DNA from: Porites lobata
Taxonomy: Eukaryota; Cnidaria; Anthozoa; Scleractinia; Poritidae
Length of the DNA: 64,000 nt
Assembly: GCA_942486035.1 (NCBI GenBank)
Contig: CALNXK010000022.1
Span: 3,002,501 to 3,066,500, forward strand
Reading direction: 5' to 3'
The stretch's first letter is position 1. Each line of letters starts with the position of its first letter. Below are positions 24,101 through 34,714 of the stretch, piece by piece. The position numbers and the translations under genes are program-made. The notes beneath the pieces were generated by a model. The model saw only the letters and a list, made by a program, of their open reading frames with translations, ran no database searches and was not told where the DNA came from.

Positions 24101-27100
24101 AAGATATTTATATTTGTAGGCTTGGTGTCGGCCTATCACGTGTACAAGCACTCGCTCACCCCAAAAAGAGTCGCAAATGAACCCTTGGCTATCTCAGAGT
24201 TTATTTCTTAATGAAAAAAGTCCAGGTGTGAAGCTTTCTCTTCCCTTCCGTCAGAATCGCTTTCAACCACTCTGCTCACTTTTTACCCACTTTTAGCTAA
24301 CTTTTAAGAAAATCTATGGGATCCTCTATGATTTTTCCTTTCAATGAACAAATGGCTGTACATAGGCCTTACGAAGTTTTAACAAATTAATTTTAAGTGA
24401 TCAAAGTCTCGTTTCCATTTTTTCAATCACTGTTGTGATGTTTATTGTCGACTAATATTTTATTGTGTATTCTCAATTCTAGGATGTATGTAATACAATT
24501 TCTTTACAAGATGTCTGCTGCACAGAACAGTCTTCTTGTCAACAACACCTTTTAGCGACGGTTTCTGCCATTGTAGACAAGGCTGGTGAAGAGACCGGCA
24601 CCCACAGTTTCACATTATTCTACGTTTTATTACATGTGATGGCCCTTCAGCCACAAGGAAGCCTTCAACGAGAGGTATAAGTTGCGACGGAAGTATCGAT
24701 CATTATTGCTGCAAGTACAGTAGAACCTCCCGTAAAGAACTCTCTGAGTATCAGAGAACGCAGGAGCGTAGAATCCATATAAGCACATATGCCCGTGCGT
24801 ACATCTGAAATGTAATCTGGAAAAAAAATATGTGCACTCAACTGAGATTGGGATTATATGTACGCAAAACGCAGGTGAAGTCAGTGAAATTAGTCAGTGA
24901 CGGCACGTCACGCCCTTTGCTTGTAACCTCCTTGATGGCGTCACTGTTTTACCCTTTTTTCCCGTTATTACTGTAACCTTACCGATAACGATAGAGATGG
25001 GAAAAGTAAACAACTAACTGCTGCATTTTTCTTCGTATATATTTACTGAAAATGTCTTGCGGAAAAAGCAGAAAATGGCATTTCCGAGACCCTAAATGTC
25101 AGATCCCCCCAGTCTAAGCCACCTTCGGCGCTATAACTTTCATCCTGTGCATACGCTTTCAAAATCGCACGCTGCGCCCCTGGAGAGGGTCCCTCAGGAG
25201 AGGTGCCCTCTAAAGGGAGTTTAAAAATAAGGGTTTGTAAATGGCTTGAATCACGACTAGAATCCTAATGGTGCTTACCAAAAATTGACCAGACCCGGTT
25301 TTTGAAGATGAAATGTGCTTTCTTCGAAAGTTTAAGCTAAAAACCCATCACTACTGTGCATTCACCATTTACACATAGACCATAATACACCTTGCTTGCA
25401 CCCCGAAATTTAGCATAATTATTGTCCTCGATTTTTCTTGGGACGGCTGTAATACCCAGGAGAAATTGGAAACAGTGGTTATGCAAAATTTTGGGGGGTA
25501 AAGAAGGTGCATTATGGTTTATGTGAAAATGGTGAATCGGCAACAATTATTCCACGACTGCTCGTTGGATGTGAGATGATAGATAGCCAACAAGGCGCGT
25601 ACACTGTAATTTTCAGGGAGTTATAATTACTCCTCCAGCGGGGCTAATCTAACTCCTTACAGTGGAGTTATTTTTCGTGGAGTTATTTTAACTCCAAAAA
25701 GGAGTTTAAAGAACTCTTTTTCAGGAGTAAAAGTGACCCCAGATATTGAGGAGTTAAAATAACCCCAAAAAAGGAGTTATCCTGTACCTAAAATTTTTAC
25801 TCCACTTTCAGAGTTAAATTAACTCCAAAAAGAGTAAAAACAACCCATGTAAGGAGTACAAGTAACCCCATTTCGGAGTGATTTTAACTCCAGACTAGGA
25901 GTAAAAAGATTTCTTTTTCAGGAGTAAAAATGACCCCAAATTCAGAGTTAAATTAGGAGTTAAAATAACCCCCCAAAAGGGGTTATCCTGTACCTAAAAT
26001 TTTTACTCCATTTTTGGAGTTATAATAACTCCCTAAAAATTACGGTGTAGGGCCGAGTTGGCTATAATCATCTCGTATCCAGCAAGTATGAGTGGAATAA
26101 TTGTTAAATAATTTGTTTTAATTAAAAAAACACCCACAAAATATCGAGAATTCTTCCCGACTTTATTTGTAAAAACAACCGATTTTCAGCTTGTTTTTAA
26201 TTTTGAGCAGACGCGTACAGTTACCATATTTGGAGAGCATGGTATAATGGCTCATATACCATGTTGGCTGAGCCAATCAGAGCTTTAGAATTGCATTATC
26301 CGATGATTCAGTTTTTAATAATTAGGAATAGACTGACCTGGCTGGAAATTTGTGATTAACAGTGGAAATCTCTTTACAACTGGACTGGTCTGGCAAAGCA
26401 GTTTTGACTGATGGAATGCGCCTTAATTGTCCGCTTACCTAAGTGTCCGCTCAAGGTGGTTCGACTGTAGCTTGGCGCATGTACGTGCTGTTTTAGTATC
26501 GGATCCAATTTACTGTTTTGCGTTTCTGACTTCATTTTGACAGGTGAATGTTGTGTTAACCAAGCTTGCATCAACGCAAAGATTGGAAAGTGTGTCAAAG
26601 CTGTATGAAAATCACATTCAGGAGTTCCTTGAGAAGCTTAAAGTAAGCAGTACTGCTTTAGGTTATGCTGAGGCGGAAACACATTGTAAGACTAGGCATA
26701 CTTCTTTTTTTAAGAACAATCTGACTTGTGGAGCTATGTACTCAGTAGATAGATACTTGTCTGTTTAGTAACTTATCCACCTTGAAGACCGTTTACGAAA
26801 ATTATTCGGTTTCTTGTGGACAGAGCTTTTAGTCGCCGCATGATTACTGAGTGTTCGGTGGGGATCATTTGTTCGTACTAATGGTCTGTGTTTATAGTCA
26901 GTGATTAGTTGGAAGCGTTACTCGTTTGAATGACGTCTAGTCCACTGCCGTCACTGTGTAGACAATAGCCTAGTCGATAGGTGTAGATGATAACATTCAC
27001 CTCTTTTAGGGAGACATTCACTTCTCCTCCCTTCCCCTGAGTTCCTTTCAAATACAGTGAACCTCGATATATCGAATAGCCGAGGTTTTATTTCCTGCTT

Positions 27101-30100
27101 CTTTTGCCTATATTTTACCATTACTAGGGCGAAGAATGTCTTTCGGCATACCGAAGTTCCACTGTATTTGCTCAGTGACCATTCCAACTTTTTATTCTTC
27201 AGGTGAGCCACACCTCTTGGACTCATCATTCTCCAGAGTGTCGACTGTTTGATGTGCTGTTGTCAGAATCTGGACCAGTAGTTAGTGGGCACCTTACAGA
27301 CGCCATGGACATCTTTACAGAGTGCTTAGACAGTCAGAAGAAAGACCCTGAATTGCGACTAAAGTAAGTGGGTGCATAAGTGTTTCCTGGGGTCTCTGAG
27401 AGTCACACACCCTACTGACGCCAGCGCTAGTTTTCTGCTATGTAGATGAAGCTGTGTTCATCTTATTAAGAGTTACAGAAAGGCAAGAAAAAATTGGCCA
27501 GAAACAACTAGAAACTGATGCCCGCCCGATTTGGCCAACAAGGGTGATCGCCTTAAAAGAGATCAAGCGTTTGGTTAAGATAGCTGAATACTGGCCAAGT
27601 TCTTTTTTTTGCCCTTTTATGAACCAAGACAAGGTCTAGGTCAATAAAACTGCAAAATCGAACGAAGCCAGTATCCATCCTTTGTTGACCGGGCAAGATA
27701 AGCTTATTTTTTTTCGGATAGATAATCAGGATCACAATATTCCCTTCATCTTGCCCACTCTCGAAACCAGCCATATAACCGCCTGAAAAGGTTTACATGG
27801 GTGTCCGCCGAAAAAGAGTTCATTATACATGAATACAGAAACCTAACGATGACATACAGTGGAACGTCTGTGTGCCAACACTTCTCGAATTTTTCAACCA
27901 TCAAAATCAGTTTGCCCTGTACTGGCCCCAGTTTTTCAAAAGTTGGATGGCGCTATCCTCCAGGGCCCAGTTGTTCAAAAGGTGAATAACGCTATCCACT
28001 GGACAAGTCACTATCCACTGAATAGCGCAATTGGTTCCCGTAGTACTCATCCGCTGGATAGTGATTTATCCGGTGGATAGTGCTATCCAACGTTTGAGCA
28101 ACCCGGGCCAGGTAAATCACTATCCAGTGGATAAGTGTGAGGGAAACCAATTACGTTTTCCAGTAGATGGTGATTTATCCGGTGGAGAGAGTTATCTACC
28201 TTTTAATAATAATAATAATTTACCAATTTATATAGCGCGTATTTACATGAATTGGAGCCTCTCATGAGTGACCGTCTTCTGTGGAGCACCACCACATCTT
28301 GGCATTTTGGATGGTTGCTTGCGGAAGGTTTGGCCGTACTTCACTTCAATCAGAGAAGGAAATTATTTTTAAAACTTACTTAAATGGATTGGATAATTCA
28401 TCGATTTAAATTCGGTATCATCGTTTCTGTTTTTTCCAACAATATAAGGCCTCTGTAACGAAGTTATATGGTGAAATATAGGTTAAAAAGTGGTAACAGA
28501 AAATTTGCAAATCGACACTTGGACGCCATCTACCTTCTTTCTTATGAAACTGAATTGTTGCTGATGCTTGCACGGCAACACAAAAGAAGAACCTCACAGT
28601 GATGGATCTTGCTAATTTAAGCTGTTGCGAATAAATAACTTGAGAAATATTGAAAATGCTATAGTTAGCTGTGTTGAAAATTAAATACTTCAAGATTATT
28701 GTGCCGTTAATAACACTTATTTTGACTGAGGTATGAAGCGAGTTAACGAAATATTTTTTTGTGAAATTACAATTACGATCCCACGACCGATCATTTAGCC
28801 TCCCTCGCAGCCGTTTTTGTCCCGTCACGAAACGCGCGAGACTAACTTTCTTTGAGTAGCGCGTTAATGCTAGTAATATTTATGTTTGGATTTACCCTTA
28901 GGATGTTTTCCTTGTTGTCACGTCTTCTCATGAATCCTTCCCAGTCGGTGGAGTCAAAGAACGCTTTTAGCTCACATTCAGTGACTGTTGTACAGAAACT
29001 TGTTATTCGTAACTGTGTGTGGCAGGCAGGAAGGTAAATTCATATTTAATGTTGCTGAATAGGTGTGCTGTATTTAATGCACCTTTTTAAACAGGACTTC
29101 TGACAATGCCAAATTTTTGTTACAATTTGAGCAACAATGTGAACGAACTTCTATTACTTCCAGAACTGCTGCCGCTGTCCGTTCTGCAGCCATCTCTTGT
29201 CTCTGGGCGTTACTAAACTCTAATTTGTTATCTTCTCAAGATGCCTCGCAAGTAATGAAGGATCTTCTCACTCAGGTATTGCAAATCCACACTTGAACTC
29301 TGAACAGACTTATAGAAGACTAGTGTGCGTTTTTTTCACAAACTGAGGCCTTTTTGTTATCTTTCTTACAGCTTATAACTTGCTTGGACGACCATAATCA
29401 AACAACACGGCTTGTAACGTGCAAAGCTCTTCAAAGATTACTGGTATCCTGCAAAGACACTTTTAATGGTAATGTGTTTCTTTTCTCATTTACGCTAGTT
29501 ATGTGGCAGAATGACTGAACAGGGGTAGTGTCAACGTGATTTAGTGCTAGTTGTTTATAGCAATGCAATTTCCTTGAGAGTGACCAGGTCTAAGTGCAAA
29601 TTACGTTAGAAGTATGATGTCGCTAATTAAAACTGTTTAAGTGTCTTTGGTTAGGGAGGCCTAGTAGTTAAGGGGGTTGTTAGTCGTGGATTGAACACCG
29701 CTTTCTGTTCCAGGTTATTTTTAATGGCGAATGTTGTCTTTGGAGGTTGTCTCGTTTGTTTGTACGACCTGTTTAAAATGAGTGTTCGTGAAAGTCCCCA
29801 AAACAGTACCGTAAACTGCCGCTTACAAACCCTAAGCTTACATCAACTGGGAATGGTCGTAAGTGGGAGGGGGTTGGGGCTTAAAAACGGCAGTTTACGA
29901 CGGTAGGAGTTCGGCGCGGTGCCGCTACCCAAGTTACTAAGAAGGTAATGGCAGGATCTGACGGGATGGAAATAGTTTTAGCCAATCAAACAGATATTGC
30001 GAGGTTTAATTCCGCTATAGATGAGGTACTGTGGGACTAGCACCGTCTTGTACGTCTAATTCCTAGTAGAAGTAAAGTTTACTTTGTCCGATCTGTCTAT

Positions 30101-33100
30101 TTTCAGTGGACATGCTTCACCAAATCTACCCCGAGTTACTGAAAAGAATGGATGACAGTAGTGATGAAATTAGAGTCGTTGTCACCAAAACCTTTCTTGC
30201 TTATTTTAGGTGAGGATTATAAACTGTTAGTCAAGTACCTTTGTAGATATGGTTCAATTTCATCGTTGGTATTGATTCATTTTCCTTTGTTTTAAACTCA
30301 TCCACCATTACTATATCCAAGAGCACAGAAATATAAAATTTGATCTAAGGAAAAAATTGAGCCACAACATAAACGCTCTAATATTTAATAGACTAACTAA
30401 AAAGAGGAGTGTTTCATCCATTATCTAGACCGGGTCTGAGAAGCGGAATGATGAGACGAGGCGCAGCCAGTTGAGCGATTTTCGTCCCTTAAAAAATAGT
30501 TTCAGGAAATGTTCGTTTCAGTCCTCGCCAAAAATCCTTGAAACACACATGCACTTCCCTTTCCCTCTGCAATGTTGAGAAGTGATTGCAACGTTTCATG
30601 GCTACAAAAACATTGCAAAAGGGAGGAGGAAAAGGAAAGGGAGCGAAATTTTCCAAAGTTTTTCAAGGTTTTTGTCTGCCAAAGTGGTTCGAGGTTTTTG
30701 CCTGAGACTGTGGCTATAAGGCAGAAACAGTATTGTGCGATTGACCAAAATAAAGATTTTATGCTTGGAGAACCACACTGATCATTATATCCAGATGCGG
30801 GGTCTTTGTTCTTCACCTTTAGAGAGATTTTGCCCTCTTATTGGAATAGTATATCACGCACAATAAGGAGCTCGACCTCGTAAGGCTTTTGCCATTGACA
30901 CACGGGTTTCTAAAGCTAAGTAGGTAAAGCCGCCGTTTTTCCACGTGGACTGTCATATCCTGAGCCTGTATTAACTCCTAAGACTACTTTCGACTCGATT
31001 TAATTTTGTATGCCATTTGGGTTCTGAAATACCCCATTGACCTTTCAGCGCTTGTGGAAGACATGCACTCGAATGTATGGTTCATTGTAATGCAGTATAA
31101 TATGTCGTTTTATGGTTACTGTGTATTTCATTTCCTGCCAGAGCGTTTCCTTCAAAGTACGACCACGACTTGTACAAGTTACATTTGGAAGCCATGTTCA
31201 AAGGTCTTCTTGTTCATCTTGATGACCCAGCAGCTTCTATACAGGTAAAATTACTCTTGCTCATCTGACTAATTAGGGCAGTACGCCAGGATTATAAGGT
31301 AGGTGCAAACCACCTGAAGTATTCAGGATCAACTGATGGAATTGAATGAATAGCCAGTAAACCATTAGCTACAGGCTGTATGATCTAAATGAAACGTGTG
31401 TTCAGGGACCTATGTCGTTGTCACAAAGACCAGTTCTTTGGAGTGAACTTTTCAGGTATACACAACAATAAAAAACAAAACAAAAACATAAGAAAACTAG
31501 CAACAAACAAAAATACAATGGTAGGAGTGAGTGGTTAGATATTGGATCTTGAGTAGATGGGAATGGGGTGTTCTGTTAACATATATTGTATCATGAAGAA
31601 CAAGCGAGTTATGTCAAATCCTCAGCTTTTGGGTCTTTTTTGTCAAAAGACATGAAGGTAAATTTTAGCTTCTAAGACGGAAAAGAGATTTCCGTCTTAT
31701 AGATCGTTTTCACTGTCACGCAACAAAAAAATAAATTGGAAACCGTCCAGTAGAAGAAGCCAAGAAAATGAAATGTTATAAAAGACTTTATGGCCCGCAG
31801 TTTCTGAGTTATTTGCCGAAACGTTTCACGCACCTTTGTAGAGCTTTGTATGGAGACGCCATATTGGTGCACCGTTTTGGTGCACCAATATGGCCGCCGG
31901 AAATCAACAAAAACGTCTGGAATTTAATATTTCTATAAAAGCTCTTTCGTTTCACTCGAGAACTAGCATACGAACGCATAAACATATCTTCTAATACTTG
32001 AAATAGTTATACTGCTGAAAATCAAGAGGAGAGACTTTTTTCAACGAGGTGGTGTCACGCACTGTAAAAACTCGGAAGTTCAAATTGCTGTATTTTCGAA
32101 ATGAAACATGCTACGGGAATGGAAACTTGTACAAAGATTTACTTTTTGTTTAAATTCAACCTAGTGTAAATGAGAATTCGTACAACCTCGCTATTTTGAC
32201 TTTACAATTTGATGACGTCACGGTGAAAACCATCTATAGAGAGTCAACTACAAGTAGTAAAGAAAGGCAGGGACAAACTCTAGGCGTCCGTTTTAGTGAA
32301 CTGTCTGTCATAGAGTCAACTAAAAGATATAAAGAAAGGCAGGGATGAACTCTTGGTGTTTGTCTTAAAGAGAGTCAACTAAAAAGAGTAAAGAAAGGCA
32401 GGGACCAACTTTAGGCATCCATACTAGCAAGGTGTCAGTCTTATAGAGGTGTCTATTGCAGGAAGGATAGGTATTGACTAAGTGTTATTTTACAGGTGTG
32501 CTGTAGTTCGGTGATGACCAGTTGGAATGTAGTGTTAGCCAATGACGAAATAGTAAATTCTGCTCTATTTACAGGAAGCAGTTCTCAGTGTGTTAAAAGA
32601 AGCAGCACATGTGCAACCTCTCTTGTTGAAAGAACAGGTTGAGTCTGTTAGGCACAAGCACAGAGTGGCCAGGTAAAACAGACAGTTCTACAATTTCTTG
32701 TATACTTGTTACCTGCCCTAGTAAACACACAACTCACAACTACTTCTGTTTAACAATCAAACAGAGGAAAAGTGTCTGATATCTTTTCTTTATTTAATTA
32801 TAAACAACGTTTTTCACAGTATTGTTATCATCTCTAGACAGGGGGTTCATTAAGGGCCGGGCACCGGGCAAATTGACCGGCTGTGAACACGACTTTACCC
32901 GGCTGCTTTACATCTCAAAGAACTTCTTTTTAATACAGGGAACGATCAAAAACAGTTTTAAGTTACAATCGTGCCCATTTCTTGATGAGTCGTATCGAGT
33001 GTAAAACATACTTTGCGGTGCAATTTCCACTTTATTACACGCGGCATGAAATCCCCTCGTTCTTTGTGTGTTAAAAACAAGAATCGCCCCATAATACATT

Positions 33101-33963
33101 GCGAAAAGAACTGTGCTTCATAAACGACCACCTGAAATGTAGCAGTGTTGCGAGCATGTGAGCATGGCGGCCCAGAAAAGAACGCGTTCGATAGCGTATT
33201 ATTTTTCGGCTTCAACCAAAGGGCCTCCAGTAGAGAAAAGACCAAGAGATGAGTAGACTTCTTTGTGATTTAACCTTTTACTTGCCTGTATATATTGAAT
33301 GGCTTAATCATCATGTTCAACGAAGCGAAGCGTGATTTTTGTTCGTCTTATGGTTTACGCCAATGAATTAATTTTCGGTGCGTTCACGTTAAAACAGTGC
33401 TCCTCCCGTCTAGTCATTGAAATTTTAAAGATAAGTTGATTACGGCTCAGATGCTGACGGTGAGTTGGAGTAAAGATTATTATGAGCAGAGCTATTAAAA
33501 GAGAACCAAAAAGTCCAATTTGTGTGGTGGGTATTGGTATCAAATCATGATTAAATTGTCTAGAAAAGTTATCTTTTTTTGGTTGTTGAAAGTCATTGTC
33601 TGCAGCTTCAAAATACAGGAAAACACATCCTTACGACTATAGAATTTCAAAATTTTCCGGGGGAGCATCCCCCCAGACCCCCCTAGAGGGCAAGGCCCTC
33701 CGGGCCTTGCCAATTCTTTGCCCGGGTGTCAAACTCAGTTGCCCTCCTGTTCAAAACCTTAATGAACCCCCTGTCTAGAAGAGGTTAACTGAGAAATGCC
33801 TAACTGTGGTATTTTGAAGCAAAACTTGAAAGAAATGGCCAAACCAGTATCATGATTTCAGGAGTCCTGTGTCTTCACTGACAACGTTTTTCTCACTCTT
33901 GTTGTTTGTAGATACTGCGAGGAGCTTATAACACATTGTCAAAGCCTTACAGCCAAGTCATAG
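15140..33963 (+). CDS. DNAAF5: Dynein axonemal assembly factor 5 (HEATR2)
   Basis: Twenty exons keep one open frame of 868 aa (human about 855): 15140-15193, 15650-15864, 16837-17071, 18101-18235, 19128-19276, 20701-20797, 21427-21514, 21825-21937, 22725-22847, 23663-23842, 24483-24674, 26544-26642, 27203-27363, 28902-29033, 29095-29275, 29372-29468, 30107-30209, 31142-31244, 32575-32672, 33912-33963. It is built of HEAT-type helical repeats throughout, with no enzyme motif. Diagnostic stretches include CEEIRLSTVEMLLSVIEICG, LVDPFHDVRKESC, SSAELVGSFVDPAVF, RTAAAVRSAAISCLWALL and LLVHLDDPAASIQEAVL. The protein acts in the cytoplasm to preassemble outer and inner dynein arms before export into motile cilia. 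Exon 3 is taken from 16837 (acceptor CCACTCTAG), because the apparent start further upstream breaks frame with exon 2. Exon 10 is taken from 23663, which matches the human spacing exactly; 23642 would also be in frame. Introns are rich in MITEs. Confidence 0.93.
16309..16383 (-). repeat. tRNA-derived SINE-like head
   Basis: On the minus strand this reads as a tRNA-like sequence with A box TAGCTCAGTTGGTAGAGC and B box GGGTTTGAATCC, followed by AGTCCCAAG and a T run. The acceptor ends (GGGTCTT and GGGAGTCCC) do not pair properly, so it is not a functional tRNA. It is in DNAAF5 intron 2. A Pol III-type promoter may remain. Confidence 0.6.
17295..17371. repeat. 53-bp tandem duplication
   Basis: GACTCGCAAGGAATTGTGG followed by TTATG occurs at 17295 and again at 17348. 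A partial third unit (CAAGGAATTGTG) is just upstream near 17276. It lies in DNAAF5 intron 3. Confidence 0.65.
17871..17960. repeat. Four-copy minisatellite, GGGTTAAGCACTGA unit
   Basis: Units starting near 17871, 17897, 17922 and 17947 share GGGTTAAGCACT or GGATTAAGCCCT with a spacing of about 25 bp. It lies in DNAAF5 intron 3. The units are degenerate and short. Confidence 0.65.
18777..18924. mobile_element. Hairpin MITE with CG-rich centre
   Basis: The outer arms AGAATAATACATGG and CCATGTATTATTCT are complementary. Inner arms ATATGGAATTTATCTT, TGTTCACAT and CGATATC also pair, around a centre reading CACTCGTTCGCTGCGCTCA. It sits in DNAAF5 intron 4. Just upstream (18600-18735) the words TCGGAAA and TTCGGAAA recur, possibly another part of the same element. 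Confidence 0.7.
20505..20646. mobile_element. Hairpin MITE with CAGGTTAAAAWTT arms, copy 1
   Basis: A nearly perfect palindrome: TGTCAAAGTTATATTCAGG, then TTAAAATTTTTTTTAACC, then GGTTGATTCTCAATTTCCTT, all mirrored on the right. The loop is short (about 20 bp). It ends 54 bp before exon 6 of DNAAF5. Related pieces are at 40851-40938, 60433-60520 and 63484-63530. Confidence 0.8.
20900..21103. mobile_element. Inverted-repeat element with duplicated right arm
   Basis: The left arm starts AGCCTGTGTAGTAGGTGCTT. Its complement appears twice on the right, at about 20965-21020 and 21050-21103, each ending CTACACAGGCTAC. The result is one left and two right ends, as if one arm was duplicated. It lies in DNAAF5 intron 6. 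Confidence 0.65.
22453..22582. mobile_element. Palindromic MITE, copy 2 of the 4890 family
   Basis: It shares GAGGAACGA, AGAAATTCCATACTGATGAC, GTAGTGCTTCTGATTGG and a right end with CACTCGTTCTTCAG with the copy at 4890-5061. It lies in DNAAF5 intron 8. Confidence 0.65.
25361..25535. mobile_element. Hairpin MITE, TTCACCATTT arms
   Basis: The left arm starts TTCACCATTTACACATAGAC. The right arm read backwards starts TTCACCATTTTCACATAAAC. Both continue through CCATAATRCACCTT to GCATAA near the centre (arms about 57 nt). It lies in DNAAF5 intron 11. Confidence 0.75.
25541..26105. mobile_element. Palindromic element split by a later insertion
   Basis: The left arm 25541-25592 (CAACAATTATTCCACGACTG, GAGATGATAGATAGCCAAC) is complementary to the right arm 26056-26105 (GTTGGCTATAATCATCTCG, GTGGAATAATTGTT). 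The two arms are separated by the whole TA-flanked element 25602-26047, which therefore inserted into the loop of this older element. Confidence 0.75.
25602..26047. mobile_element. TA-flanked element built of GGAGTTA/TAACTCC repeats
   Basis: The ends CACTGTAATTTTCAGGGAGT and its complement (ending TAAAAATTACGGTG) are flanked by TA on both sides (25600-25601 and 26048-26049). The interior is an array of more than ten GGAGT/ACTCC words in both orientations, so almost any part can fold on another. A TA duplication fits Tc1/mariner-type integration. There is no transposase frame. Confidence 0.8.
27055..27164. mobile_element. Tigger/pogo-like MITE, 110 bp
   Basis: The ends CAGTGAACCTCGATATATCG and CATACCGAAGTTCCACTG are inverted and flanked by TA (27053-27054 and 27165-27166). 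The CAGTNGAACYTCG-type terminus and TA target are typical of pogo/Tigger elements. It ends 38 bp before DNAAF5 exon 13. Confidence 0.75.
27920..28203. mobile_element. Compound TATCCACTGG-repeat MITE, probably nested
   Basis: An inner inverted-repeat unit (about 27963-28108, ends GGGCCCAGTTGTTCAAA and TTTGAGCAACCCGGGCC) is flanked by outer sequence with the same kind of end (GGCCCCAGTTTTTCAAAAG). TATCCACTGG and TATCCGGTGG words repeat throughout. This suggests a related copy inserted into another. A half-copy lies at 54096-54166. It lies in DNAAF5 intron 13. Confidence 0.6.
29809..29903. mobile_element. 95-bp TA-flanked MITE
   Basis: The ends CCGTAAACTGCCG and CGGCAGTTTACGACGG are inverted and flanked by TA (29807-29808 and 29904-29905). 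It lies in DNAAF5 intron 16 and is non-coding. Confidence 0.65.
31859..31893. repeat. Perfect 15-bp hairpin
   Basis: CCATATTGGTGCACC and GGTGCACCAATATGG are separated by five bases. It lies in DNAAF5 intron 18. It could be the centre of an old palindromic element; only the core is clear. Confidence 0.6.
32241..32414. repeat. Three-copy tandem repeat, 62-71 bp period
   Basis: Units beginning GAGTCAACTA and containing AAAGAAAGGCAGGGA start at 32241, 32312 and 32374. Each continues into a CTYTWGGYRTYC-like tail. It lies in DNAAF5 intron 18. Confidence 0.7.
32839..33773. mobile_element. 935-bp CAGGGGG-terminus transposon, 6-bp TSD
   Basis: The ends are CAGGGGGTTCATTAAGG and CCTTAATGAACCCCCTG, perfectly inverted. 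TCTAGA flanks both sides (32833-32838 and 33774-33779). It is longer than the other MITEs and retains a short hAT-like reading frame at 33164-33256, so it is probably an internally deleted derivative of an autonomous element. It lies in DNAAF5 intron 19. Confidence 0.8.
33164..33256 (+). pseudogene. Possible transposase first-exon remnant
   Basis: A 30-codon frame starts MAAQKRTRSIAYYFSASTKG and ends before TAG. A basic segment followed by SIAYYFS resembles the N terminus of some hAT/TTF-type transposases (KRxxSIxxFF pattern). A donor-like GTAGAC overlaps the end. It is enclosed by the terminal inverted repeats 32839-33773. No downstream transposase domain remains. The family call is inference from a short motif. 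Confidence 0.35.
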
Positions 33964-34714
33964 TCTTACTTAGCTTCTTAAAAATCATTAATATACCATC
34001 AAATGATGAGCCCACTATTAGAAGCTGATTGCAAGACCAGAACGAACTTAAATGATTACCCTTGTACATGTGAAGGAAATGAGGAAGCAAAGATGGACAC
34101 TCTGACAAGCAGCGTTTTGAGGAATACAAAATAGATACATGGCGTCAAGAACAGGCTGGTCGGCAGAGAACCATTTCCTTTAATAGTTACATGTCTAATG
34201 TGCTATTGCTCTGAGTTGTTCATGAACTATGGCTGTTCAGGATTAACTGACAAAGCCTGTTTGTATCATAAATTATTTTAAAGACTTCAATGGAAACGTG
34301 CTTTTTAAATTATATCAGACAGTCAGTTGTGAGCAGGATGTAGATTTTTGTTTCTTGTATTGACAGGTCTGGTTTTATGTACGCATTTCTGCTAAAACAA
34401 TCGAATTCCTAATGCATGTATTAGAAAACCTATACAAGAATCTCACAGAAAAAGGAGATAATCGTCTCTGCAGGAACACTGCTCAGTAGGTCAGATTTTA
34501 ACAAAGGCCATTGTGTGATGTGGGCAACATAGTTCTTTTTGACATTCATATAGCACTATGAAAATTATTCAACAACAAATTATTTCCTTTAACTCTGCAT
34601 GTGAACAAGGCACAGGTCATTTCTTAAGTGTTCTGAGCAAGGATAATTTCTGAGAAGGAAAAATTCCTTTGAGAAATCCACAATGGTCTATCACTCTGAG
34701 GCAGATTCTAAAGT
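33964..34714. other. Convergent 3' intergenic region, DNAAF5 / PPIL3
   Basis: This gap of 751 bp lies between two stop codons facing each other, so it holds both 3' UTRs. I found no canonical AATAAA in the right place on either strand and no further gene. Confidence 0.55.
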
